The position numbers were made by a program, and so were the translations under genes. From assembly GCA_023432025.1 (NCBI GenBank), contig JAEYVE010000232.1:1-21565 (forward strand): a stretch of 21,565 nt of DNA, written 5' to 3'. Below, piece by piece: positions 1-7,782 of the stretch. The DNA comes from Pseudomonadota bacterium (GTDB taxonomy: Bacteria > Myxococcota_A > Polyangia > Polyangiales > Polyangiaceae). The notes under the pieces were generated by a model. It ran no database searches, had not been told where the DNA came from, and saw nothing but the letters and a program-made list of their open reading frames with translations. Every line of letters begins with the position of its first letter. Within the stretch, counting starts at the first letter, position 1.

Positions 1-329
1 AGCGGGAGCACCACCCCCACGACGCCCGCCGCCTTCAAATGATCGGCGACGAACTCACCGAGTCCCGACGAAAACGGACGCTTCTTGAAGAAGTGGCGGT
101 ACGGCAAATCGACGTGGAGATCGACGACGCCCAGCGCCGGCTCGGTTGCCTCCGCGCCGCGGAGCGGCAGCGGCAAGAGCAGCAGCGCCGCAAAGAGCAC
201 GCCCCACGCCGTCGCACGCGCGCGGGAGGTCCCGAGCAAGCGACGCGCGGCGTCGCGCAACGTCGCGCGCCTTCGTGCGGGTTCGTCGCCGCGAGCGTTT
301 TTCACGCCACGGGCGTTTGGCGCGCTCAC
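1..329 (-). CDS. Membrane dipeptidase, peptidase M19 (renal dipeptidase) family, N-terminal part only
   Basis: The reading frame is open to the left edge, so only about the first 109 residues are visible. After a basic N-terminus there is a hydrophobic stretch (AWGVLFAALLLLPLPL) that looks like a signal peptide or anchor, followed by VVDLHVDLPYRHFF. The DLHVD pattern matches the start of M19 dipeptidases, whose first metal ligands are the H and D of a DxHxD motif. M19 enzymes are zinc-dependent and cleave dipeptides, including some with a D-residue. The GTG start at 329 overlaps the upstream redoxin stop as GTGA, which suggests translational coupling; a second in-frame GTG lies at 305. The family call rests on one motif plus the signal sequence, because the rest of the barrel and the other metal ligands lie outside the window. 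Confidence 0.6.
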   Translation of the reverse strand, partial: MSAPNARGVKNARGDEPARRRATLRDAARRLLGTSRARATAWGVLFAALLLLPLPLRGAEATEPALGVVDLHVDLPYRHFFKKRPFSSGLGEFVADHLKAAGVVGVVLP

Positions 330-925
330 GACGCGTAGTCCGGCGCCGAGCCGGGCTTCCACTTGATGTTGCAGCCGATGCTGGGTTTTTGATCCGCGCT
401 GGGCAACCGCCCGGCGATCACTTCGTCGATGGCGGCGCGCACGTCGGCGCCCGTCACGGGGACGCCGTTGCTCGGGCGCGCGCCATCCATCTGACCGCGA
501 TAGACGAGGTGTCCGTGTTCGTCGAACAGGTAGAACTCTGGCGTGCACGCCGCGCGAAACGAACGCGCCACGGCTTGCGATTCATCGAACAGGTACGGAA
601 ACACGAAGCCGCTCCGGCGCGCTCCCTCCGCCATGTGCAGCGGGCCGTCCGCTGGGTGCGACCCCGGATCGTTCGAGGATATGGCCACCATACCGACGTT
701 CACTTCTGCTGCGTAGCGGCCCAGCGCGGCAATGCCTTCACGGATGTGCCGCACGAAGGGGCAGTGCTCGCACATGAAGGCGACCAAGAGGGGGCGCCCG
801 GCAAAATCCGTATCGCTCACCTCGCGCCCCGACACCGTATCCGGCAAGCGAAACGCGGGTAACTTGGCACCGAGTGCCAACATGGTGGACGTGGTGAGGG
901 CCATCGTTTTCGTCCCGACCCTCAC
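326..925 (-). CDS. Thioredoxin-fold redoxin (AhpC/TSA, PRX-like) family protein
   Basis: This 199-residue protein has the redoxin layout. LPAFRLPDTVSG near residues 22-33 is followed by a beta strand and MCEHCPFV, with a CxxC pair at about Cys52 and Cys55. Later come AISSNDPGSHPADG and CTPEFYLFDEHGHLVYRG, the typical second half of AhpC/TSA-type thioredoxin-like proteins. The CEHCPFV motif and the C-terminal SIGCNIKWKPG are characteristic of a subgroup of bacterial thioredoxin-family proteins of unknown substrate. A thiol reductase or peroxidase role is likely but not proven. I see no signal peptide, so it is probably cytoplasmic. The start is uncertain: GTG at 925, or ATG at 904, which gives a tidier N-terminus (MALTTSTM). 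A GGAGGAGG run at 944-951 is too far from either for a classic site. It follows the transglycosylase by 34 bases and overlaps the M19 gene by 4. Confidence 0.8.
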   Translation of the reverse strand: MRVGTKTMALTTSTMLALGAKLPAFRLPDTVSGREVSDTDFAGRPLLVAFMCEHCPFVRHIREGIAALGRYAAEVNVGMVAISSNDPGSHPADGPLHMAEGARRSGFVFPYLFDESQAVARSFRAACTPEFYLFDEHGHLVYRGQMDGARPSNGVPVTGADVRAAIDEVIAGRLPSADQKPSIGCNIKWKPGSAPDYAS

Positions 926-959
926 GCGTGGCGCGCAGGGCCGGCCTCCTCCAAAAACG

Positions 960-3383
960 TTACGGCGCTTCCAGACGCAGGGGAAGCCGCAGCGCGCGCT
1001 CGGCGTCCTCCGCGTGATACAGGTACGCGTACGCAGCGCGGCTGGCGAGCACGCGCTTGGTGTAACGACGCGTCTCGAGCAGTGGGATCAGCTCGACCCA
1101 CACGTCGAAGTCCAACTGGGGCCGCTCGCGGAGCCAACGCGCCGGTCGACCGGGCCCGGCGTTGTAACCGGGGATGGCCAAGAGCGGGTTCTTTTCGAAG
1201 CGCTCCGTCAAATCGCGCAGCACATTGCTACCGAGCGCAACGTTGATGGCGGGGCGTCGCAGCGCCGGGGCTTCGTAGGGTAGTCCCAACCGTTTCGCGT
1301 ACATCTTCGCGGTCGGCACGATGAGCTGCATGAGGCCGTACGCGCGCGCGGGGCTCTGCGCTTCCGGATCGAAGGCGCTCTCTTCGCGCATGACCGCGTA
1401 GATGAACCATTCGGGCACCGAGCTGCGCTTCGATTCGCGCTCCACGATCTTCGCGTAAGGGCGAGGAAAGCCGAGCTCCCACGCCGCGCGCCACGCGCCG
1501 ATCGGCCAGTGGCCGAACCAGTCCGTCAGTTGTCCGCGGGCGATGCCGTGCGACACGCCCGCCGCGCCAGCGCGATCGTAGAGCAACGCTATGCCCCAGA
1601 GCAGGGCCGCGTCCGCGCCGTCCGTGAGCCTGAGCGCCGAGAGCTCGCTCTTGCCGCCTGCCACGTCGCCGACGCGCAAGAGCTCCAAAGCGCGCTTGAA
1701 CTCGACGCGCTCGAACTCGGGACGCATGGCGAAGGCAAACGGCTTTTCGCTCGCGTGTCGGAGCCCTTCCTCGAGGCTCGCTTGGGCGCGCGCCGGGTCG
1801 AGCGCCAAAAGCCGCGAGTAGGCGTGCAGCATGTAGTACGAGAGCGGCAGCTCACGAATGATGGCTGCGTACTCGTCCAGCGCCTGAGCGCGCGCCCCGG
1901 TCTCGAAGCGCGCGCGCGCGAGGAAGTACCGCTCGCGCCCGGAGTACTCGGTGCCGCGCGCGCTGTCGCGATTGCGGACGAGCGCGACGCCCCGCTCGAG
2001 GACCGACGCCGCCCCCGACCAGTCTTGCTTTTCGATGCGCCGCATCGAAAGCTCGAGCACGCCGTCCATCGTCATGTCGCCGGCGGGGTAGTCCTCCGGC
2101 ATGGTTTGCAGAAGCTCGGTGAAGCGCGCCTCGACGCCCATGCGCTGGTAGCTTTGGGCGCGCTTCAGGCGCGCGTCGTCCGCCAAGCGGTGCTTCGGAA
2201 ACTCGCGCTCGAGCATTTCGTAGTAGCGAGCGGCCGCCGCGTAACGCTCGGCGGCATGCGCGTACTTTCCAGCCAAAAACAGCAGGCGCGCCCGAACCTC
2301 GGGATCCGTGTTGCACTTGGCCGACGGCTCGCCCAGCGCGTCGGCGGCGTCGTTCCACTTGCGCTGCCCCGCAAGCATCTTGGAGCGAGCGTACGCGAGC
2401 CGGCATCCAATGACGCCGAGCTTGTCCTCGAGCCTCGCCTCGAGCGCGTCGGCCGCGGCCAACGCCTCCTCCGTGTAGCCTGCCTGATCCAGTCCCTCGA
2501 TGTGCGACAGCTCCAGCTCGGGCGAGCGCAGCCCCACACTGCGCTCGTTCGCCGGAAGCAACTCGGTCGCCCTCTTGGCCAACTCGCGCGCGGCGCGCGC
2601 GTCCGTCGAGTTGGCGCCGAGACCGAGCGCGGCTGTCTCGGCGTGCAAGAGCGCCTCGCGCGCGTCGGCGACGCGCGCCGCCGCCGGCCGCACCGGCTCC
2701 TTGTCGATGCGTGTCAGAAGCAGACGCGCGAGCGCCGCGTGCTCACGGCGCGACGCGCTGCGGTTCGCTTCGACTCGTAAGAGCTCGACGGCTCGATCGA
2801 GCTGCCCCTCCTGCTCCGTCGCCTCCACGAGAAGGGGGCGCGCTCTGTCCGCCACGACGCCGACGTCCGGCAACTCCGCGAGCGTGGCGAGCGCCGCCGC
2901 CGTTTTGCCCGTGGCGAGCAGGGTGCGTGCGTGCCCGAGGCGCGCGTAGTCACGCAGAAGCCAATCTGCGCTCGCCGCACGCTGGTAGCCAGCGATGGCA
3001 CTGTCCAAGCGCCCCGCAGCTTCCTCCAGTCGAGCAACGAGGTACTCGTAGCGCAACGCTTCGACGCCCGTCGGCCGACGGGACGACAGAACCCGACGCA
3101 CCTCCGTCGCGGCAAGCGCCGCGTCGCCGGCGTCGACGGCCTCGCGCGCCGGGGCGAGCTCGGGCAACGCCAAGAGCGGCGTGAACCGCTCGAGATCGAA
3201 CGGCTCCGAACCGCCCACGGGGCTACCTGGCGCAGCGACCGCGCCTCCGGGTGCGTCACCGTCGGTCCCGAGAACCGCGCCGGGAACGCTCGGAGCCTTC
3301 GACATCGTCGTCGGCGAGCAAGCGCCCACGACGAGCCCGAGCAACGCCATACGCGCGCGCCGTCCGCGCTTCAGCCACCTCAC
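960..3383 (-). CDS. slt: Soluble lytic murein transglycosylase, Slt70-like lipoprotein
   Basis: This enzyme cleaves the MurNAc-GlcNAc bond of peptidoglycan, leaving 1,6-anhydro ends. The 807-residue protein begins with a lipoprotein signal: basic residues, a hydrophobic run and lipobox VGAC with Cys22, followed by Ser, which favours outer-membrane sorting. Residues of about 60-620 are Ala-rich helical pairs resembling TPR/Slt superhelix repeats. The catalytic SLT domain starts near residue 658. It contains VMREESAFDP, with the presumed catalytic Glu at about 668 aligned to the RQES Glu of Slt70, then AYGLMQL, the IPGYNAGPG substrate-binding motif, and a C-terminal ETRRYTKRVL helix. The length is somewhat above the roughly 650 residues of E. 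coli Slt70, with a longer repeat body. The GTG start at 3383 overlaps the upstream stop as GTGA, so the gene is probably co-translated with the coiled-coil protein. Confidence 0.92.
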   Translation of the reverse strand: MRWLKRGRRARMALLGLVVGACSPTTMSKAPSVPGAVLGTDGDAPGGAVAAPGSPVGGSEPFDLERFTPLLALPELAPAREAVDAGDAALAATEVRRVLSSRRPTGVEALRYEYLVARLEEAAGRLDSAIAGYQRAASADWLLRDYARLGHARTLLATGKTAAALATLAELPDVGVVADRARPLLVEATEQEGQLDRAVELLRVEANRSASRREHAALARLLLTRIDKEPVRPAAARVADAREALLHAETAALGLGANSTDARAARELAKRATELLPANERSVGLRSPELELSHIEGLDQAGYTEEALAAADALEARLEDKLGVIGCRLAYARSKMLAGQRKWNDAADALGEPSAKCNTDPEVRARLLFLAGKYAHAAERYAAAARYYEMLEREFPKHRLADDARLKRAQSYQRMGVEARFTELLQTMPEDYPAGDMTMDGVLELSMRRIEKQDWSGAASVLERGVALVRNRDSARGTEYSGRERYFLARARFETGARAQALDEYAAIIRELPLSYYMLHAYSRLLALDPARAQASLEEGLRHASEKPFAFAMRPEFERVEFKRALELLRVGDVAGGKSELSALRLTDGADAALLWGIALLYDRAGAAGVSHGIARGQLTDWFGHWPIGAWRAAWELGFPRPYAKIVERESKRSSVPEWFIYAVMREESAFDPEAQSPARAYGLMQLIVPTAKMYAKRLGLPYEAPALRRPAINVALGSNVLRDLTERFEKNPLLAIPGYNAGPGRPARWLRERPQLDFDVWVELIPLLETRRYTKRVLASRAAYAYLYHAEDAERALRLPLRLEAP

Positions 3384-3883
3384 GATGTGCCTCCGCGCCG
3401 TTCATCGAAGCGTAGGGCGCGCGCGCCGTCCTCCACCATCTCGTCCGTGGCCCGCTCGCGTCGCAACCGAGCTTCTCCTGCGCGACGGGCAAGGAGCTCG
3501 TCGGCGGCGACCCGCTCGCCCAAAGCGTGGCTCAAGATCCTCTGGGCCTCCGCCACCAAAGCGCGCTCCGCCGCTGCCTTGCTGCGCGCACGGTCCACGC
3601 TCTCTTCCAAGCGCGCTCGCGTCCTGCGCGCTCGGTCCTCGTAACGCGCGCTCCACTCGAGGTCGGCTACCGTACCCAGGCCACCCTTCAAGCGTTGCTC
3701 CTCTCGAGCACGGCGTGTCTGCTCCGCGACCACGTGCTCGTGGAGCTCGGCAAGACAGGCCTCGTACGTGCGCTCCGCGGCCTCCTGGGTTTCGCGCAAT
3801 CGGGACAGCTCCCGGGCCCGCTCCGTCACCCCCAACCTCCGCAGATCCGCGAGGATTTCCAAACTACGGCGCGGCCCGACCAT
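3380..3883 (-). CDS. Coiled-coil protein, FliJ/YscO-like in appearance
   Basis: The 167-residue product is almost entirely charged, Arg/Glu/Ala-rich helix (for example LSRLRETQEAAERTYEACL) with heptad-like spacing and no signal peptide or membrane segment. Its size, the opening RSLEILADLRRLGVTERARE and the continuous coiled coil resemble FliJ/YscO, the central-stalk proteins of flagellar and type III export ATPases. That similarity is general, and coiled coils of this composition can mislead. I chose the ATG at 3883 because translation from it begins the helical pattern. Longer in-frame extensions to 4777 run antisense through the peptidase gene and look like chance high-GC reading. It is the first gene of the leftward unit and overlaps the transglycosylase start by 4 bases. 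No flagellar or secretion gene is visible nearby, so its role is open. Confidence 0.6.
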   Translation of the reverse strand: MVGPRRSLEILADLRRLGVTERARELSRLRETQEAAERTYEACLAELHEHVVAEQTRRAREEQRLKGGLGTVADLEWSARYEDRARRTRARLEESVDRARSKAAAERALVAEAQRILSHALGERVAADELLARRAGEARLRRERATDEMVEDGARALRFDERRGGTS

Positions 3884-4030
3884 GACCCGGAACCCTAACG
3901 CGTCCCGGGGGCTCGTCAAAAAACTCGGAAGGCGGGCCAACCCCTGACCCAAAGTCGTCTGGGACCGTCCGGTATTCTCCGGCGGAAGTCCTCGACGACG
4001 CCCGACGGGTGCGCGAAATTCCCGCTCATC
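3884..4030. promoter_or_regulatory. Divergent intergenic region, presumed promoters for both flanking units
   Basis: These 147 bases separate two divergent operons and must hold the promoter for each unless transcription enters from elsewhere. On the minus strand TTGACG (3919-3914) and TAGGGT (3897-3892) are 16 bases apart and loosely resemble a sigma70 promoter for the coiled-coil gene, but the -10 would sit nearly on the start codon, so this is weak. On the plus strand TATTCT at 3973-3978 is a possible -10 without a matching -35. I see no convincing operator or riboswitch. Confidence 0.3.
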
Positions 4031-4774
4031 TTGACCGACCCCGAACCGGACTCGACCCGACTCGCCCTTCACGTGCTGGCGCAGCCGGATGACTCGACCT
4101 GCGGCCCCACCTGCCTGCATGGCGTCTATCAATACTTCGGGGACGACATTTCCCTCGCTGAGGTGATTGAGAGCGTCTCCACGCTGCCGATGGGCGGCAC
4201 GCTCGCCGTGTACCTCGCCAGCCACGCGCTCCGGCGCGGCTACCGCGCGACCATCTACACCTACAACCTGCAACTCTTCGATCCGACGTGGTTCTCTCCC
4301 GACGCCACGACGTCCATTTCGAAGAAGCTCGAGGAGCAGCGCCTCCACAAGGAAGGCCGCCGCTTCTCGCACGCGACGGACGCGTACTTGGAGTTCTTCG
4401 AGCTGGGCGGCGTGCTGCGCTACGAAGATCTCACCTCCGCGCTGCTTCGTCGTTACCTGCGCCGCGGCGTTCCCATATTGACGGGCCTCTCCGCGACTCA
4501 CCTCTACGGCTGCGCACGCGAGCGCGAGCCCGACGGCGGTTACGACGACGTGGCCGGGCTCCCCGTAGGGCATTTCGTGCTTCTTCGCGGCTACGACACC
4601 GCGAGCCGCGACGTGCTCGTCGCGGATCCGCTCGAGGACAATCCGGCGTTCGGCAAGCGCAACTACCGCGTGAAAATGAACCGTCTCATCGCGTCGATCC
4701 TGCTCGGCATCCTCACCTATGACGCCAACCTGCTCGTGATCGAGCCCGCGTCGAAGAAAGAACATCTCCGGTGA
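4031..4774 (+). CDS. Stand-alone C39-like (papain-fold) cysteine peptidase
   Basis: The 247-residue protein contains the elements of a C39-like papain fold: Gln18 (oxyanion), Cys24 in AQPDDSTCGPTCL, His181 in GHFVLLRGYD and Asp199 in VADPLEDN. It has no signal peptide or membrane segment, so it should act in the cytoplasm. C39 peptidases elsewhere remove double-glycine leaders, but here there is no transporter, so the substrate is unknown. In related loci, from family knowledge, a C39 domain is often fused to a GNAT acetyltransferase beside a RimK-type ligase; here it stands alone. The start is TTG at 4031, since no in-frame ATG or GTG lies close upstream and the catalytic Cys falls only 24 residues in; I see no Shine-Dalgarno sequence. 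The stop overlaps the next GTG start (GTGA). The enzyme could be a peptidase, a transpeptidase or an inactive relative. Confidence 0.8.
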   Translation: MTDPEPDSTRLALHVLAQPDDSTCGPTCLHGVYQYFGDDISLAEVIESVSTLPMGGTLAVYLASHALRRGYRATIYTYNLQLFDPTWFSPDATTSISKKLEEQRLHKEGRRFSHATDAYLEFFELGGVLRYEDLTSALLRRYLRRGVPILTGLSATHLYGCAREREPDGGYDDVAGLPVGHFVLLRGYDTASRDVLVADPLEDNPAFGKRNYRVKMNRLIASILLGILTYDANLLVIEPASKKEHLR

Positions 4775-6231
4775 CAACGCTCATCGTCGTCGAGAACCCA
4801 CAGAGTTGGGCGCTCGAGGTCCCCGGCGCGGAAGTCGTGTCGGCACGTGACTACCTGACCAAGGCCCGCTTCACCGGGCTCGGTCGTGCCACCGTCTTCA
4901 ACCTGTGCCGCAGCTACACGTATCAGTCGCTCGGATACTACGTGTCGCTGCTGGCCACGGCGCGGGGACATCGTCCGTTCCCCTCGGTCACGACCATTCA
5001 AGATTTGCGACTGTCACCCGTGGTCAAGGTCGCCAACGAGGACATCGACCAAATGCTGCAGTCGATGCTGGCCCCCATCCGCAGCGATCGCTTCTCCCTC
5101 AGCATTTACTTCGGCCGAAACCTCGCCACCCGCTACGACCGCTTGGCGCGCGCTCTCTTCAACTACTTTCCCGCGCCGCTGTTGCGCGCCGAGGTGGTCC
5201 GCGCGGACCGCTGGCGGCTTCAGAGCCTGCGCACGATCGCCGCGGACGAAATACCGCCGAGTCACTTCGACTTTCTTTCGGAGCAGGCGCGCCGCTTCTT
5301 CGCGCGACCGAACGTGGCCGGGCCGAAGCGCCCCCGCTACTCGCTCGCCATCCTGGTGAACCCTCTCGAGGTAGACGCGCCCTCCGACGCTCGGGCCATC
5401 GAGCGCTTCACGCGCGCCGCGCGTCGGCTCGGGATGCAGGCGACAGTCGTAGGACGGGAAGACTACGGGCGTATCGCCGAGTTCGACGGACTCTTCATCC
5501 GCGAAACGACGTCCGTCAACCACCACACGTACCGCTTTTCGAGCCGCGCGGCCGCCGAAGGTTTGGTCGTCATCGACGATCCCGAGTCGATCGTCCGCTG
5601 CAGCAACAAGGTCTACCAAGCGGAAATGATGCGGCGTCGCGGGATCCCCACGCCGCGCACGCTCGTCGTCCACAAGGACAACGCTCGAGAGGTCGGCTCC
5701 GAGCTCGGCTTTCCGTGCGTCCTGAAGAGGCCCGACAGCTCGTTTTCCCTCGGCGTCGTCAAAGCCAAGGACGAAGCCGAGCTACGCCAACACCTGGCGA
5801 CTTTCTTCGCCGCCTCCGAGCTCGTCGTGGCGCAAGAGTACATGCCCTCCAAGTTCGACTGGCGCATCGGCGTGCTCGACGGCACTCCCTTGCACGTGTG
5901 CCGCTACCACATGGTCAAAGGCCACTGGCAAATCCAGAAGGCCCAGGACAACACCAAGCGTCGCTATGGACGCGTCGACACCATCGAGGTGGACGAAGCT
6001 CCCCCCGAAGCGGTCGCGCTCGCCGTGCGCGCTGCCGAACAAATCGGACGCGGCTTTTACGGCGTGGACATCAAGGAGCTCGAGGGCCGCTTCGTGGTCA
6101 TGGAAATCAACGACAACCCCAGCGTGGACGCCGGCTGCGAAGACGCCGTGCTCAAGGACGATCTGTACCTCGCCGTGATGCGCGCGTTCTATCGCCGCAT
6201 CGAGGAGCGAGGCCGCACGCGCCCCGCTTGA
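4771..6231 (+). CDS. RimK-type ATP-grasp ligase with RimK-like N-terminal domain
   Basis: This 486-residue protein probably joins a carboxylate to an amine using ATP, through an acyl-phosphate. Residues 1 to about 180 match the arrangement of the RimK-like ATP-grasp N-terminal domain (opening MTTLIVVENP, then ARDYL and FNLCRSYTYQSLGYYVSLLA). A linker follows to about residue 270. The ATP-grasp core occupies about 275-470: SNKVYQAEMMRRRGIPTPRT (nucleotide-contacting Lys near 280), PCVLKRPDSSFSLGV (Lys319), VAQEYMPSKFDWRIGVLDG, and the metal-binding end GVDIKELEGRFVVMEINDNP, with Glu445 and Asn447 as likely Mg ligands. RimK itself adds Glu to ribosomal protein S6, but this longer architecture is a distinct group of unknown substrate. 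The GTG start at 4771 overlaps the peptidase stop, implying coupled translation and a shared pathway. The GCS2 ligase follows after 77 bases. Confidence 0.88.
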   Translation: MTTLIVVENPQSWALEVPGAEVVSARDYLTKARFTGLGRATVFNLCRSYTYQSLGYYVSLLATARGHRPFPSVTTIQDLRLSPVVKVANEDIDQMLQSMLAPIRSDRFSLSIYFGRNLATRYDRLARALFNYFPAPLLRAEVVRADRWRLQSLRTIAADEIPPSHFDFLSEQARRFFARPNVAGPKRPRYSLAILVNPLEVDAPSDARAIERFTRAARRLGMQATVVGREDYGRIAEFDGLFIRETTSVNHHTYRFSSRAAAEGLVVIDDPESIVRCSNKVYQAEMMRRRGIPTPRTLVVHKDNAREVGSELGFPCVLKRPDSSFSLGVVKAKDEAELRQHLATFFAASELVVAQEYMPSKFDWRIGVLDGTPLHVCRYHMVKGHWQIQKAQDNTKRRYGRVDTIEVDEAPPEAVALAVRAAEQIGRGFYGVDIKELEGRFVVMEINDNPSVDAGCEDAVLKDDLYLAVMRAFYRRIEERGRTRPA

Positions 6232-6308
6232 TCGCTCGCGCTCCCCCCAGCTTCGAAACCAAACACTCCCGCGAGCCCCGCAGCCACTTGCCGCCAAGCC
6301 CTACAGCC

Positions 6309-7589
6309 ATGACCGCTTCGACCGCCAGCACAGACAGCGCGCCCCACGCCCCAATCGAGCTCGGCGAGCGTCCGGGTCCCCTCCATCTCTTCGAGGCCGT
6401 GGGCATCGAGCTCGAGTACATGCTCGTCGACGCGGCGACTCTGGACGTCCGCCCCATCGCGGACCGCCTCCTCGAACGCGTCGCCGGCGAGACTACGTTG
6501 GCTGTCGAGCGCGGCCCCATCGCGTGGTCCAACGAGCTCGCGCTTCACGTCATCGAGCTGAAGACGAACGGTCCCACGCGCTCGCTCTCGAACGCCGCCG
6601 CAGAGTTTCAGGCGAGCTTGCGCGACATGCAGGCCGAGCTCGCGCCGCTCGGAGCGCGCCTCTTGCCCACGGGCATGCACCCGTGGATGGACCCGGTCCG
6701 CGAGCTCGTCCTCTGGCCCCACGAGCAGGACGACATCTATCGCGCCTTCCACCGCATCTTCGACTGCACCGGACACGGCTGGGCCAATCTCCAGAGCATG
6801 CACATCAACTTGCCGTTCGCTGACGACGAGGAGTTTGCGCGCCTTCACGCCGCCATCCGCCTCATTCTGCCGCTCCTGCCGGCCCTCGCGGCTTCGTCAC
6901 CCTTCGCGGAGGGGCGCGCGACAGGTCTCGCGGACACCCGCCTTCACCACTATCGCGGAAACGCCGCTCGCGTCCCGAGCGTGTCCGGCCACGTCATCCC
7001 CGAGCGCGTCTTTTCGCGCCACGCCTACGAGCGGCTCCTCCACGGGATCTACGCCGATCTGGCGCCGCTCGATCCAGAAGGCGTCCTGGTCGGCGAGTGG
7101 GTCAACGCCCGCGGCGCCATCGCGCGCTTCGAGCGTGATGCGATCGAAATCCGCGTCTTGGACACTCAGGAGTGTCCCCAAGCCGATTTGTCCATCGCAA
7201 CCCTCGTCGTCGCCGCGGTGCGCCTTCTCACGGAGCGCGCCGCAAACGACCCCTCGCTCTTCGACTGGGACGAGCTCCGCCTGGAGCCCATGTTCGACGC
7301 GACCCTGCGTCAGGCAGAGCGCGCCCGGATCGACGACGCCCAGTACCTTGCGTTGTTCGGGGCGCGGGGCCCGCTCTCCGCGGGTGAGCTCTGGACAGAG
7401 CTCGCCAACCAAGCCCTCACCAGCGAAGAACGCGCCTACGCAGTCCCTTGGCTCGCGCACTACGCGCGCCAAGGCTCGTTGGCTTCGCGCATCACCGCCC
7501 ACGCCGGAAGTCAGCCTTCCCGTGCTTCCTTGCACTCCGTCTACGCACAGCTCGCGGGCTGTCTGACCACGGGCGGCTTCTTCGGCTGA
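6309..7589 (+). CDS. GCS2-family carboxylate-amine ligase (YbdK/glutamate-cysteine ligase type 2-like)
   Basis: The 426-residue protein has the glutamine-synthetase-like fold signatures of the GCS2 family: VGIELEYMLVD (residues 31-41, metal-binding Glu34 and Glu36), NELALHVIELKTNGP, LPTGMHPWMDP, the TGHGWANLQSMHINLPF segment, ASSPFAEGRATG and EIRVLDTQECP. Family members form an amide between an amino-acid carboxylate and an amine with ATP; some have weak gamma-glutamylcysteine synthetase activity. The neighbouring RimK-type ligase and C39 peptidase suggest a dedicated small-peptide pathway rather than glutathione synthesis, and there is no glutathione synthetase (gshB) here. The ATG at 6309 starts just before the conserved domain; the same frame stays open far upstream only as an out-of-frame shadow of the ATP-grasp gene. 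No clear ribosome-binding site is visible. It ends before the hairpin at 7724-7759. Confidence 0.88.
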   Translation: MTASTASTDSAPHAPIELGERPGPLHLFEAVGIELEYMLVDAATLDVRPIADRLLERVAGETTLAVERGPIAWSNELALHVIELKTNGPTRSLSNAAAEFQASLRDMQAELAPLGARLLPTGMHPWMDPVRELVLWPHEQDDIYRAFHRIFDCTGHGWANLQSMHINLPFADDEEFARLHAAIRLILPLLPALAASSPFAEGRATGLADTRLHHYRGNAARVPSVSGHVIPERVFSRHAYERLLHGIYADLAPLDPEGVLVGEWVNARGAIARFERDAIEIRVLDTQECPQADLSIATLVVAAVRLLTERAANDPSLFDWDELRLEPMFDATLRQAERARIDDAQYLALFGARGPLSAGELWTELANQALTSEERAYAVPWLAHYARQGSLASRITAHAGSQPSRASLHSVYAQLAGCLTTGGFFG

Positions 7590-7723
7590 ACTTCAGACCA
7601 AGCTCACGCGCCAGCCGCCCGGCCGTAAGCGACCCGGCTGTTCTGCACATTCGCGCACGTCCAAAAGCGTCGGCGTGCCGCCGCTGAGCGGGGCGCTCGC
7701 GTTCCAAGAGACGCCCCACGACG

Positions 7724-7759
7724 ACGAAAGCCCCGCCGGCGGAGCCGGGGGGCTTTCGT
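7724..7759. terminator. Hairpin between convergent units, probable bidirectional terminator
   Basis: An 11-base perfect inverted repeat, ACGAAAGCCCC (7724-7734) and GGGGCTTTCGT (7749-7759), encloses a 14-base loop that can itself pair through CCGG/CCGG. It lies in the 193-base gap between two converging genes, the GCS2 ligase and ctaF. No long T tract follows on either strand, so it may work with Rho or as an mRNA end stabiliser. The rest of this gap (7590-7723 and 7760-7782) holds nothing else I can support. Confidence 0.7.
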
Positions 7760-7782
7760 GAGAGGCTCGTTGGAAAGAGCGC

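Noticed and set aside
3884..4777. Long minus-strand extension of the coiled-coil frame across the peptidase gene
   Set aside because: It is antisense to a peptidase with clear catalytic motifs, and its composition is unlike the coiled coil. It is a high-GC shadow; the ATG at 3883 is the sensible start.
4905..6308. Upstream extension of the GCS2 frame giving a protein of nearly 900 residues
   Set aside because: The first part reads the ATP-grasp gene out of frame and is Arg/Pro/His-rich with no domain. The GCS2 domain begins after the ATG at 6309.
7686..7698. Small GAGCG/CGCTC hairpin downstream of the GCS2 gene
   Set aside because: The stem is only 5 bases with a 3-base loop and no T tract, which is expected by chance in this composition; the hairpin at 7724-7759 is much stronger.
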